In this document: positions 6,656 through 14,522 of the stretch, in pieces
Layout: each line of letters begins with the position of its first letter
Position numbering within the stretch: position 1 is the first letter of the stretch
Assembly: GCA_003453695.1 (NCBI GenBank)
Contig: DMNK01000071.1
Span: forward strand, 1-23,534
DNA from: Acidimicrobiaceae bacterium
Lineage (GTDB): Bacteria > Actinomycetota > Acidimicrobiia > Acidimicrobiales > UBA8190
Reading direction: 5' to 3'
DNA: 23,534 nt
Notes under the pieces: generated by a model
The model's database searches: none
Told to the model about the DNA's origin: nothing
What the model saw: the letters and a program-made list of their open reading frames with translations, nothing else
Position numbers and translations under genes: made by a program

Positions 6656-7612
6656 ATGGTCACGCTGCAGACGGTCCAGGCGAACGGGATCACACAGCGC
6701 TTCGCCGAGGCCGGTGAAGGTCCGCTCGTGGTCATGCTCCACGGCTTTCCGGAGTCGTGGTACTCCTACCGTCACCAACTGCACGCCCTGGCGCAGGCCG
6801 GCTACCACGCAGTAGCCCCGGACATGCGTGGATACGGCGGGACCGACGCACCTGAAGACGTGCGCCAGTACACGTACATGTACACCGCCGGCGACGTCGT
6901 CGCCCTGACCGCCGTCCTGGGGGCAGATCGGTTCGTCGTCGTCGGCCACGACTGGGGATCGCCGGTCGCCTCCTACGTAGGTCTGTTCCGGCCGGATCTC
7001 GTGCGGGGGGTGGCACTGCTGAGCGTCCCCTACCTCCCTCGAGGGGACACCGACGTCCTGACCGCGCTCACGGAGGCGTTGGGGCCGAACAACTACCAAG
7101 TCTTCTTCCAGGAGCCCGGCGTGGCGGAGAAGCTGTTCGAAGCCGATGTACGCAAGTCGGTGCTCGCATGGCTCATCGGCATCTCTGGAGACGCTCCCGA
7201 GACCACTCGGCTCGACGACATCGATGCCGACTCCGCCCTCCCCGACTACTCGGCTCAGCCGCTTCCCGAGTGGCTCAGCGAAGAGGACGTCGCCTATTAC
7301 ACGACCGAGTTCGAGCGGACCGGGTGGGGTGGCGCCCTCAAGTGGTACCGCACGTCCAGGGTCAACTTCGAGCTTCTCGCCCCTTGGCGCAGGGCTCGCC
7401 TCGTCACCCCGTCGCTCTTCGTCGCCGGCGATCGGGACCCGGTGGTCAACTGGCCCGGGATGCAGGTGATGATCGAGAACCTGCAGGACCTGTCGATGCC
7501 GAACCTCACGAAGGCCGTGCTCCTCGAGGGCTGCGGGCACTGGGTCCAGCAGGAGCGTCCCGATCAGGTGAACGAGCTGCTGCTCGAATTCCTCTCCGCC
7601 CTGCCGGCCTGA
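6656..7612 (+). CDS. Alpha/beta-hydrolase, epoxide hydrolase type
   Basis: A 318-residue enzyme that probably opens epoxides by water through an Asp ester intermediate. Visible elements are the HGFPESWYSYRHQ oxyanion motif (29-41), the nucleophile elbow GHDWG (97-101, nucleophile D99), AGDRDPV with the acid (D259 or D261), and the base in GCGHWVQQERP (H295). A cap domain lies between about 125 and 245, with Tyr candidates at 147 and 231 (KWYR) for epoxide protonation. Length and motifs match mycobacterial EphA/EphB-type enzymes. CATACT (6644-6649) ends 6 nt before the ATG, so the gene may have its own leaderless start despite the short gap from the VOC gene. Confidence 0.92.
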   Translation: MVTLQTVQANGITQRFAEAGEGPLVVMLHGFPESWYSYRHQLHALAQAGYHAVAPDMRGYGGTDAPEDVRQYTYMYTAGDVVALTAVLGADRFVVVGHDWGSPVASYVGLFRPDLVRGVALLSVPYLPRGDTDVLTALTEALGPNNYQVFFQEPGVAEKLFEADVRKSVLAWLIGISGDAPETTRLDDIDADSALPDYSAQPLPEWLSEEDVAYYTTEFERTGWGGALKWYRTSRVNFELLAPWRRARLVTPSLFVAGDRDPVVNWPGMQVMIENLQDLSMPNLTKAVLLEGCGHWVQQERPDQVNELLLEFLSALPA

Positions 7613-7669
7613 TACCCGGCCGGGCCTGGGGCGAGCACGTCGGCTGTCTCCCTGGGCAGACTGTGGTTG

Positions 7670-9007
7670 ATGGCCGACGCTCCCGAGACGCACTACGCCA
7701 CGACTGTCGAAGGGACCTACCTCGCCTATCAGGTCGTGGGCGACGGCCCGATCGACCTGGTGTTCCAACTGAACGGCGGCATGCTCGTCGATCTCATGTG
7801 GGAAGAGCCGGCCACCCGCGATTTCGTGCAACGGCTGGCGTCCTTCAGCCGGGTCATCATCTTCGACGCCAGAGGCTTTGGCAGCTCCGGGCACCTCGAT
7901 CCGCGAGCGATCCCGGCCATCCAGACCTGGATGGACGACATCGGCGTCGTCATGGACGCCACCGGTTCGGCACAGGCAGCGTTGCTGGCAAGTGGAGAGA
8001 CCGGACTGGCAGCGATGCTGTTCGCCGCCACCTACCCCCAACGGGTGCGCAGTCTGGCCCTGGTGAACACCTTCGCCCGCTATCAGCGCAGTGAGGAGTG
8101 CCCGTGGGGCATGCCACCTCAGGCGATACAGGCGTACGCCGATGTGATTCGTGAACTGTGGGGCACGGGAGGCGTCGCTGAAGCCTTGATGCCGGGCTTG
8201 GTCGACAGCCCCGATGCCAAGCGACGGTGGGCGCTGAGGGAGCGACTGTCGGCCACTCCCGACTCTGTGGTCATCCCGAGAGCCTTCTGGGAAAGCGACG
8301 TGACCGAGGTCCTCCCCGCCATCCGGGTACCCACCCTCGTGGTCGGGCGCCACGGTGATCGCCACGTTCGTGTCGAGCACAGCCGCTACGTGGCGAGCCG
8401 CATCCCTGGTGCAAAGCTCGTCGAGCTGCCCGGACCGGACCACTGGCCCTTCTCGGGTCGAAGTGACGAAGTCCTGGACGAGGTCGAGGAGTTCATGACC
8501 GGCGCTCGACCGACTGCCGCATTGGACCGGGTGCTCGCCACGGTGCTCTTCACCGACATCGTGGATTCCACCGTGCGGGCGACCGAGGTCGGCGACCGGC
8601 GATGGCGAGAATCACTCGACGCCTATGACGAGCTGGTCCGGCGCCAGCTGGCGCGCTTCCGGGGCCGACAGGTGAAGACCACGGGGGACGGGACCCTCGC
8701 CGTGTTCGATGGCCCGGCTCGTGCGGTCGAGTGTGCGCGGACCCTCAGTGAGGCCGTCCACTCCCTCGGCTTGGACATTCGCGCCGGACTTCACACCGGC
8801 GAGATCGAGACCCGGGGGGACGACGTCGCCGGAGTCGCCGTCCACATCGCCGCTCGCCTGTCGGCGCTCGCCCGGGGCGGAGAGGTGCTCGTCTCCCGCA
8901 CGGTGACCGACCTGGTGGTCGGCTCGGGCATCGCGTTCGAAGACCGGGGCGAGCACGAGCTGAAGGGCGTTCCCGGCAGGTGGAACCTCTACCTCGCGAG
9001 AGCCTGA
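7670..9007 (+). CDS. Alpha/beta-hydrolase fused to class III nucleotide cyclase (LipJ/Rv1900c-like)
   Basis: A 445-residue soluble protein; I prefer ATG 7670, with TTG 7667 just before it as an alternative. Numbering here starts at the TTG. Residues 10-275 form a hydrolase-like domain, residues 290-446 a cyclase domain that would make cAMP or cGMP. The cyclase has both metal Asp (D297 in LFTDIVDST, D341 in TTGDG), K337 before the second, and R397 in VHIAARL; His 393 replaces the usual Asn. In the hydrolase part, the nucleophile position of the elbow is Gly (ASGETG, G110) instead of Ser, while the partner H259 (PDHWPF) is kept. The domain is therefore probably a sensor or regulator, not an esterase. 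Architecture matches M. tuberculosis Rv1900c. Confidence 0.9.
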   Translation: MADAPETHYATTVEGTYLAYQVVGDGPIDLVFQLNGGMLVDLMWEEPATRDFVQRLASFSRVIIFDARGFGSSGHLDPRAIPAIQTWMDDIGVVMDATGSAQAALLASGETGLAAMLFAATYPQRVRSLALVNTFARYQRSEECPWGMPPQAIQAYADVIRELWGTGGVAEALMPGLVDSPDAKRRWALRERLSATPDSVVIPRAFWESDVTEVLPAIRVPTLVVGRHGDRHVRVEHSRYVASRIPGAKLVELPGPDHWPFSGRSDEVLDEVEEFMTGARPTAALDRVLATVLFTDIVDSTVRATEVGDRRWRESLDAYDELVRRQLARFRGRQVKTTGDGTLAVFDGPARAVECARTLSEAVHSLGLDIRAGLHTGEIETRGDDVAGVAVHIAARLSALARGGEVLVSRTVTDLVVGSGIAFEDRGEHELKGVPGRWNLYLARA

Positions 9008-9286
9008 CCTCTTCGACGCGCCAGGCGTCACGAGGTGCGATGGCGTGCAGCCGGCGGCCGCCCGTCGGCACGGTTTGCTTGTAGCAGGCAAGAGTCATGG
9101 GTGTGAGCAGGGTTTCCTGCTCGACGGGCGAGACCGGTGATGGGCTCCTGTCGGCGCCGACCGCCCGGTGCGACCTCGGCGTACGCTGTCGGAAGAGCGG
9201 AAGCCCGTCACCCTCGTTGCTCCAGCAAGGGTGCTCCGCCGGTTACTGGCACCGCTCTCGTCCGGGTCGGCCCCCACAGCGACGGC
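9008..9286. other. Intergenic region between convergent genes
   Basis: A short stem GACGC-GCCAG-GCGTC (9015-9029) follows the cyclase stop by 7 nt and may help terminate transcription, but it has no T-tract. The rest has open frames without start signals or recognisable products. I see no RNA gene. Confidence 0.35.
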
Positions 9287-9538
9287 TCAGGCCTGGTCTT
9301 CGGGGATCGCCTCCCACCACTGGCACCACCAATCGGCTCCGACGAGGATCCGGAGCTTCGGGTGCCAGCAGTACGACAGGTCCTTGTACGGCTCGAGGTA
9401 GTAGCGACAACCGTCGCACTTCTCCTGGCCTGAGGGATGGCCTCGCAGGACGTTGTTGTCGGCCATGTGACTGAGCTCGATCGCCAGCTTCTCGTCGATC
9501 TCCTTGGGCTCGGGCTCGGGGATTGAATAGTCGGACAT
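9287..9538 (-). CDS. Small four-cysteine protein, HiPIP-like pattern
   Basis: An 83-residue protein with an acidic start and a C-terminal half carrying C41-x2-C44-x12-C57-x14-C72, surrounded by aromatics (RYYLEPY, YCWHPK, DWWCQWW). The order and spacing of the cysteines and the final WC-x-WW resemble high-potential iron-sulfur proteins, so a [4Fe-4S] cluster is plausible; zinc binding is the alternative. There is no signal peptide, unlike many HiPIPs. ATG 9538 lies 6 nt after TAACTT (9550-9545), with CTGACG as -35 at 9572-9567, so it is probably leaderless. It is divergent from the membrane cyclase gene. Confidence 0.78.
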   Translation of the reverse strand: MSDYSIPEPEPKEIDEKLAIELSHMADNNVLRGHPSGQEKCDGCRYYLEPYKDLSYCWHPKLRILVGADWWCQWWEAIPEDQA

Positions 9539-9544
9539 GCGCCA

Positions 9545-9572
9545 AAGTTACCCAGCGCCACCACACCGTCAG
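9545..9572 (-). promoter_or_regulatory. Predicted promoter of the four-cysteine protein gene
   Basis: Minus strand: CTGACG (9572-9567), 16-nt spacer, TAACTT (9550-9545), then 6 nt to the ATG. This arrangement fits a leaderless transcript. Confidence 0.5.
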
Positions 9573-9631
9573 ATTCGACGGTCCGGGTGCCATCCCGGCG
9601 TCGTCAGGTTGATCACCGGTACGGTTCGGCG

Positions 9632-11179
9632 GTGCCCCCCGGTCAGACGGTGCGAGAAGCCGTAGGCGAGCTGCTCCATCCGGGTGCGACCGGTGTCTCC
9701 GGAGCGACGCTCTGGCGGGTCGGAGAGCTCTTCGTCGCCCTCGCCATAGTCGTGACGAACCTCGTCGGCGCCGTCGTCGTGGTCATCATGGGGACCTTCG
9801 TCATCCCCATCCCACCGATTCCCGACGGCGCTCACGTACGCGTGGTCAACATCGTGGCGGCCGTCGTCTACGTCGCCGTCGCCGTTCCGGTCGGGATGCT
9901 CGTCGGCATTCGGGGTCTCTTCCGACTGCGCAATTGGCTGCTCGCGGAGCGGCCCGCCACTCCAGCGGAGGTGCGCACCGTCATCCGAGCCCCGGTCCGC
10001 TTGTTCTTCGTCCAGATGGAATTGTGGCTGGGCGCTGCGGTTGTCTTCGCTGTTCTCGACGCCCGGTACTCGACGACCTTCGGACTCCGCATCGCCGTGG
10101 CCGTCGCCCTGACCGGCTTGAGCACGGCCGCCTGCGCCTACTTGCTGACAGAGCGGCTCCTCCGGCCTGCAGCCGCCCGGGCCCTGGCGACGGGCACGCC
10201 GGAACGGCTGGCCGTGCCGGGAGTGGCATCTCGAGCAGTGCTCGCCTGGGGGCTGGGGACGGGAGTGCCGGTCACCGGCCTCGTCCTCCTCGGCGCCGCC
10301 GAACTGGCCGGGGGCTCGGCCTCCCACACCGAATTGGCGGTGGTGATGGTGGTGCTCGGCGCGATCGCCCTCACGGTGGGGCTCCTGGCCGTGAGCCTGG
10401 CGGCGAGGGCGACGGCCGATCCCGTCGACGCCGTCCGCCGTGGACTGGGCCGGGTGCAGGAGGGCGACTTCGGCGTTGCGGTGCCCGTCTACGACGGTAC
10501 CCAGCTCGGACAACTGCAGCTGGGGTTCAATCAGATGGTGGGCGGACTCGCCGAGCGAGAGCGCATGCGAGAAGCGCTGGGGACCTATCTCGACCCTGAC
10601 GTCGCCGAGCGCATCGTCAGCGAGGGGACGCGCCTCGAAGGCGAAGAGGTCGACGTCACCGTCATGTTCGTCGACGTCCGCGACTTCACCGCCTTCGCTG
10701 AAGGGCGCCCGGCCCATGAAGTCGTCGCCGTGCTGAACAACCTCTTCGGCCGGATAGTGCCATTGGTCCACGACCAGGGCGGGAGGGTGGACAAGTTCGT
10801 GGGCGACGGACTGCTGGCGGTGTTCGGTGCACCACGCAAGCTGGCCGACCATGCCGACCGGGCCCTGGTGGCGGCCATCGCCATCGCACAGGCGGCGCAG
10901 GGCGAACTCGGCATCGGGATCGGGCTGAACTCGGGAAGGGTCGTCGCCGGCAACGTGGGCGGGGCGGGCAGGCTGGAATTCAGCGTGATCGGTGACGTCG
11001 TGAACACCGCTGCCCGCGTCGAGGAGGCGACCCGAATGACCGGCGACGTGATCCTGCTGTCCGGAGCCACGAAGAGATTGCTGGCGCGCCCGTGGCCGCC
11101 ACTCACCGAGCGCCACGACGTCGCGCTCAAGGGCAAGACGGAAACGGTGGTGCTGTACGCCTATCCGGAGTCCGAGTAA
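9632..11179 (+). CDS. Membrane-bound class III adenylate cyclase with HAMP domain
   Basis: A 515-residue membrane enzyme predicted to make cAMP. I start it at GTG 9632 because TACGGT (9620-9625) ends 6 nt before; the frame is open from 9587. Six hydrophobic segments (about 29-57, 70-93, 122-141, 151-171, 202-225, 233-257) are followed by a HAMP-like linker (about 258-310) and the cyclase domain (340-480). All canonical catalytic residues are present: D348 (FVDVRDF), K388 and D392 (VDKFVGDG), D455, N458 and R462 (IGDVVNTAAR). The order matches the mycobacterial Rv1318c/Rv1319c/Rv1320c/Rv3645 group. Its last 19 bases overlap the convergent globin gene. Confidence 0.92.
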   Translation: MPPGQTVREAVGELLHPGATGVSGATLWRVGELFVALAIVVTNLVGAVVVVIMGTFVIPIPPIPDGAHVRVVNIVAAVVYVAVAVPVGMLVGIRGLFRLRNWLLAERPATPAEVRTVIRAPVRLFFVQMELWLGAAVVFAVLDARYSTTFGLRIAVAVALTGLSTAACAYLLTERLLRPAAARALATGTPERLAVPGVASRAVLAWGLGTGVPVTGLVLLGAAELAGGSASHTELAVVMVVLGAIALTVGLLAVSLAARATADPVDAVRRGLGRVQEGDFGVAVPVYDGTQLGQLQLGFNQMVGGLAERERMREALGTYLDPDVAERIVSEGTRLEGEEVDVTVMFVDVRDFTAFAEGRPAHEVVAVLNNLFGRIVPLVHDQGGRVDKFVGDGLLAVFGAPRKLADHADRALVAAIAIAQAAQGELGIGIGLNSGRVVAGNVGGAGRLEFSVIGDVVNTAARVEEATRMTGDVILLSGATKRLLARPWPPLTERHDVALKGKTETVVLYAYPESE

Positions 11180-11634
11180 CGGTCAGCCGGGCTGAGCCCC
11201 TCCCATGTCCACCTCGGGATGGTCAGGCCCTCCGGCACCTGCGAGGCGGACTCGTGGTATCTCGCCATCGTCGTCGTGGTCGCCCAGGCGAAGTAGTCGT
11301 GGAGCACTTGCCGGAGCTGTTCGTCAGCCGCAAGACCTGTGTCCTCCAGCGCCTCGTCGAAACAGGAGATCGCTCGCCGGTCCATCTCTTGGTGCCGCCC
11401 GTTGCCGCTGTGGAGCCGGACCACCGAGCTCTCGTCTCCGTACCGCTCCGAATACATCGGCGGACCGCCCAACGCCTCTGCCCAGTACGCCGCCAGCCGT
11501 TCCGTGTGCTGTGGGTGGTATCCGTGGCTGAAGGCGTGGCTCACGATCTCGTCCGCCATCACCCTGGCATGCCAGGCGTGAGCGAGGCCCAGAAGCCCCT
11601 CGGCCCCCCCGGCGGCGTCGTACACCGTTCGCAT
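11161..11634 (-). CDS. Truncated haemoglobin, group II-like
   Basis: A 157-residue haem protein that would bind O2, NO or related ligands. It shows VYDAAGGAEGLLGLAHAWHARV (helices A-B), RLAAYWAEALGGPPMYSERYGDE and the proximal His region VVRLHSGNGRH (H75). A longer C-terminal tail ending in IPRWTWEGL exceeds the M. tuberculosis GlbO length of about 128. By alignment the conserved group II Trp at G8 is Ala (three residues before C91), so the distal pocket differs. I chose ATG 11634 because TAATGT (11647-11642) ends 7 nt before it, a leaderless arrangement; the frame upstream to 11673 lacks a signal. It overlaps the cyclase gene tail to tail. Confidence 0.86.
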   Translation of the reverse strand: MRTVYDAAGGAEGLLGLAHAWHARVMADEIVSHAFSHGYHPQHTERLAAYWAEALGGPPMYSERYGDESSVVRLHSGNGRHQEMDRRAISCFDEALEDTGLAADEQLRQVLHDYFAWATTTTMARYHESASQVPEGLTIPRWTWEGLSPADRYSDSG

Positions 11635-11799
11635 CGAGCGCACATTAGAGGCGGCCCGCCGCGTTTGGTGCAACTACCGCGCCCTGGTGCCCAGGTCGAG
11701 GACCCAGCGACGAAGTAGCTCCACACCGGCGTTCTCACATACCCTGGCTCCGGCGGTCTTCCTTGGTCGGGCCATGAGGCGGCATGCGAGGAGGCGAAG

Positions 11800-13206
11800 A
11801 TGTGGTGGACGGCGTTGTTGGTCGGTCTGTCCGGGCTGTTGGCGGCTCCCGCCGTCCAACCCCCTCCCGTTGGGCTGCCCGTGACCCCGCCGAGCACGGC
11901 GGCGCCCCCGTCGATCGGCGTCCTCGACGGCGGCCACCCCTTGCTCACCTTCTCGGGGTCCATCACCAACCCGACGCCACTTCCCCTGGTCGACAGCCCG
12001 GTCCCGGTGGCGTGCACTGCTGAGTGCCAGGAGTTCACCTTCTCGGCGTCGACCGGCTCCCCTTTCCTGGTGTCCATCAAGAACACGGTCACTGGACCGA
12101 ACGGCACCTTCAACGCCAACGACGGGTTCGACCTCTACCTCTATGGACCGAAAGGCACGCTGGTCGGCTCGCAGAACGGCATCGGTGCCAACGGCGAGGC
12201 GCTGTCGGTCAGCACACCGAGGCCTGGCAGCTACACGATCGTCGTCACCTTCACCTACGCCTATGACTCCAACGCCGCCTATTCCGGCGAGGTGCGGCTC
12301 GAGTCGGGGTCGACCTGGACCCCCGCCGCCTGCACGAGCACGACCGTGGGGTCCACCACGGGCTGTTTCCTCCTGCCCCAGCTCCAGGCCGTGCCCGCCT
12401 ACGACCTGACGGTGAGCGGGCTGCCTCCGGTGGCGTCGACCCCCCTCGGGTTCCCCCTCCCGGTCCCGGTGTCGACGTCGAACTCGTGCTACCTCGACGA
12501 GTCGCTCGGCCTCGATTCGCCGTCGGTGGGCGGGATCGAGAGTCCGGTGACGCGCTGTCTGCGCTTCACGAGTGACATCCAGAACGCCGGCTCGGGCCCG
12601 CTCGAGGTGGACCTGCCCTGGCTGGCGACGGGCAGCGGGGGCGCCAGCAGCGGATTCGTGCCGGGGGAGTGCCAGGCCGCTCAGGTCCTCTTCCAACCGG
12701 ACGGCAGCCAAGCCACCCGGGCGGCGGGTGCCTGTGAGTTCCACCCTGAGCATGCCCACTTCCACTACAGGAACCTGGTCAGCTTCACGCTGTACACGGT
12801 GTCCAACGGGGTGATCGGACCACCCGTGGGCAGCTCGCTCAAGGAATCGTTCTGCCTGTCCGACGACGACTACTTCGGGTTCGCGACATCGGCGCCGAAC
12901 GGGCCCCGTACCTTCGTCGGTCAGCCGGGCTGCAACGTGCCGAGCCAGACCACGAGCACCAGCGTCGACGTCACCGAAGGGATCACCCCGGGCTGGGGCG
13001 ACGTGTACACGTGGGACACCCCCGACCAGTTCATCGACATCAGCTCGGTGCCCGCCGGCACCTACGCCCTCGTGGAGAAGACCAATCCCGCCGGATCGCT
13101 GCTGGTGGCCGGTCCCGCCCAGACCTGTGCGGTGACGACATTGTCCTTGACGGCGAGCTCGGTGACGCAGTTGGCGACGCAGTCGGGCGCTACCTGCCCC
13201 GCGTAG
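11800..13206 (+). CDS. Secreted lysyl-oxidase-like protein
   Basis: A 468-residue exported protein. The start is ATG 11800 with GAGGAGG 5 nt upstream, followed by a short signal peptide (about 1-18). Residues 70-170 look like a PPC-type beta domain (FDLYLYGPKGTLV, GSYTIVVTFTY). Residues 250-445 resemble the lysyl oxidase catalytic domain: a copper motif HPEHAHFHY with H315, H318, H320 and H322 in the HxxHxHxH pattern of animal LOX; LKESFCLSDDD with K348; and GWGDVYTWDTPDQFIDIS with Y403. K348 and Y403 match the Lys and Tyr that form the lysyl tyrosylquinone cofactor. It would oxidise primary amines outside the cell. A bacterial substrate is not known to me. Many cysteines suggest disulfides. 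Confidence 0.85.
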   Translation: MWWTALLVGLSGLLAAPAVQPPPVGLPVTPPSTAAPPSIGVLDGGHPLLTFSGSITNPTPLPLVDSPVPVACTAECQEFTFSASTGSPFLVSIKNTVTGPNGTFNANDGFDLYLYGPKGTLVGSQNGIGANGEALSVSTPRPGSYTIVVTFTYAYDSNAAYSGEVRLESGSTWTPAACTSTTVGSTTGCFLLPQLQAVPAYDLTVSGLPPVASTPLGFPLPVPVSTSNSCYLDESLGLDSPSVGGIESPVTRCLRFTSDIQNAGSGPLEVDLPWLATGSGGASSGFVPGECQAAQVLFQPDGSQATRAAGACEFHPEHAHFHYRNLVSFTLYTVSNGVIGPPVGSSLKESFCLSDDDYFGFATSAPNGPRTFVGQPGCNVPSQTTSTSVDVTEGITPGWGDVYTWDTPDQFIDISSVPAGTYALVEKTNPAGSLLVAGPAQTCAVTTLSLTASSVTQLATQSGATCPA

Positions 13207-13291
13207 TGACGCTGGCGTCCCGCATCATCTCAGCTCTCCTTCACTGCGGCATGGACGATCGACCCAATCCGCTCCAGAAGGAGGCCATGCC

Positions 13292-13696
13292 ATGACCGAC
13301 GCCCGCCCGGTTCCTGACATGCGACTCGAATTGGTCCCCGTCCCGGTCTCGGACGTCGACAGGGCGAAGGAGTTCTACCTTCGTGCGGGGTTCGGGAATC
13401 TGCACGACACCCAGGTGACCCCAGCCATGCGGGTCGTGCAGTTCACGCCTCCCGGGTCGAGTTGCGCCATCGTCTTCGGCACCGGCATGGGACCCATCAC
13501 CGAGATGCAACCGGGTTCCGTCAAAGGGATCCACCTCGTGGTCCAGGACATGGAGGCCTCCCGAGCTGCGCTGGTGGAGCGAGGCGTCGAGATCAGCGAG
13601 GTCGAGGACATCGGCGGAGTCAAGTACGCCTGGTTCACCGACCCGGACGGGAACCTGTGGGCGCTCCAGGAGTGGCCAGAAGGGTACGCGGGCTGA
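13292..13696 (+). CDS. VOC-superfamily glyoxalase-like protein
   Basis: A 134-residue two-module VOC protein: LELVPVPVSDVDRAKEFYLRAGF opens the first module, GIHLVVQDMEASRAALVERGVEI the second, and WFTDPDGNLWALQEWPEGY is the conserved end with the DPDGN turn and a Glu. This pattern is common in small bleomycin-resistance/dioxygenase-like proteins of unknown substrate. AAGGAGG (13278-13284) lies 7 nt before ATG 13292; an ATG at 13286 would give only a two-codon peptide. It converges on the exporter permease with 28 nt between stops. Confidence 0.9.
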   Translation: MTDARPVPDMRLELVPVPVSDVDRAKEFYLRAGFGNLHDTQVTPAMRVVQFTPPGSSCAIVFGTGMGPITEMQPGSVKGIHLVVQDMEASRAALVERGVEISEVEDIGGVKYAWFTDPDGNLWALQEWPEGYAG

Positions 13697-13724
13697 GCAG
13701 GGGCCGAGGCGGACGACGAACGGC

Positions 13725-14522
13725 TCACCGGGAGCGACTGGTTCGTCCTCGTAGCGCCACGAGGGCCGCCGAAAGCGACACCGTCCCCAGCGCCCCGAGG
13801 GCGATGGCGCCTTTGGCCAATACCCATGGCTGCCATCCAGTGAGGATGAGAGAGCGCAGTGCCTCGACCAGATAGGTGATCGGGTTGTAACTGGCTATGG
13901 CCTGATACCAGCCTGCGAGCTCGCCCCGCGGCACCACGGCATCGCTCAAGAAGAACAGCGGGAAGAACAGGCCGTACGAGGCGCTGATGGCTGCGGGGCT
14001 GCCGGTCTTGAGTGCAATGGCGTACGGGATACCGGTGAACGCCCAGCCCCAGAGACCGGCGAAGGCGACGAAGAGGGCAACACCGGCCGCACCTGTGGCG
14101 AATCTGACTCCCAGTCCGAAGGCGATGGCGAGGACCGGAGCACAGAGCAGGACGATGAGGGCCGTATCGGCGGCCATCATGCCGAGGACGAGTGCGCTCC
14201 GGCGGACGGGGGTCATGCACAGCCGGTCGAAGTATCCGCCGGCGACGTCTGTGACCAGCACGGGTGCACGAGAGGTCCCGGTGACGGCGAAGGCGATCGC
14301 CATGGGGACGAGAAAACCCTTGTAGCTCACGGAGGTGGCCTGCCGCACCAGGTTGGCGAACATGCCGATGTTGGTCGTGTAGAAGAAGGCGGGAACGAAG
14401 ATGGCGAGCACGACGGGGACCGGATCGCGGGGCATCTGCCGGAGGGCACGCCCGGCGATAGCGCACAGGTCGTGAACGAACCCGGTCCGGCGCCGGACTC
14501 GAGCAGTCGTCGGCTGGGTCAT
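13725..14522 (-). CDS. ABC-2 type transporter permease, DrrB-like
   Basis: A 265-residue membrane subunit of an ABC exporter. ATG 14522 overlaps the ATPase stop as ATGA, so I prefer it to upstream starts that lie inside the ATPase gene. Six hydrophobic segments are visible, among them PVVLAIFVPAFFYTT, FLVPMAIAFAV, ADTALIVLLCAPVLAIAFGLGV, GVALFVAFAGLWGWAF and GLFFPLFFLSDAVVP, followed by the ABC-2 signature region ASYNPITYLVEALRSL. With the upstream ATPase it should form a drug or lipid exporter of the daunorubicin-resistance type. The substrate is not predictable. Confidence 0.9.
   Translation of the reverse strand: MTQPTTARVRRRTGFVHDLCAIAGRALRQMPRDPVPVVLAIFVPAFFYTTNIGMFANLVRQATSVSYKGFLVPMAIAFAVTGTSRAPVLVTDVAGGYFDRLCMTPVRRSALVLGMMAADTALIVLLCAPVLAIAFGLGVRFATGAAGVALFVAFAGLWGWAFTGIPYAIALKTGSPAAISASYGLFFPLFFLSDAVVPRGELAGWYQAIASYNPITYLVEALRSLILTGWQPWVLAKGAIALGALGTVSLSAALVALRGRTSRSR

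Noticed and set aside
6479..8443. 654-codon open frame on the minus strand
   Set aside because: It is antisense to the epoxide hydrolase and cyclase fusion genes, has a composition typical of high-GC shadow frames and no recognisable domain.
9097..9474. Small plus-strand genes between the cyclase genes
   Set aside because: No start signal and no family; they overlap the four-cysteine gene on the opposite strand.
9569..11116. 515-codon open frame on the minus strand
   Set aside because: It is a His/Gly/Asp-rich shadow of the membrane cyclase gene.
11674..12765. 363-codon open frame on the minus strand
   Set aside because: It is an Arg/Gly-rich shadow opposite the lysyl-oxidase-like gene.
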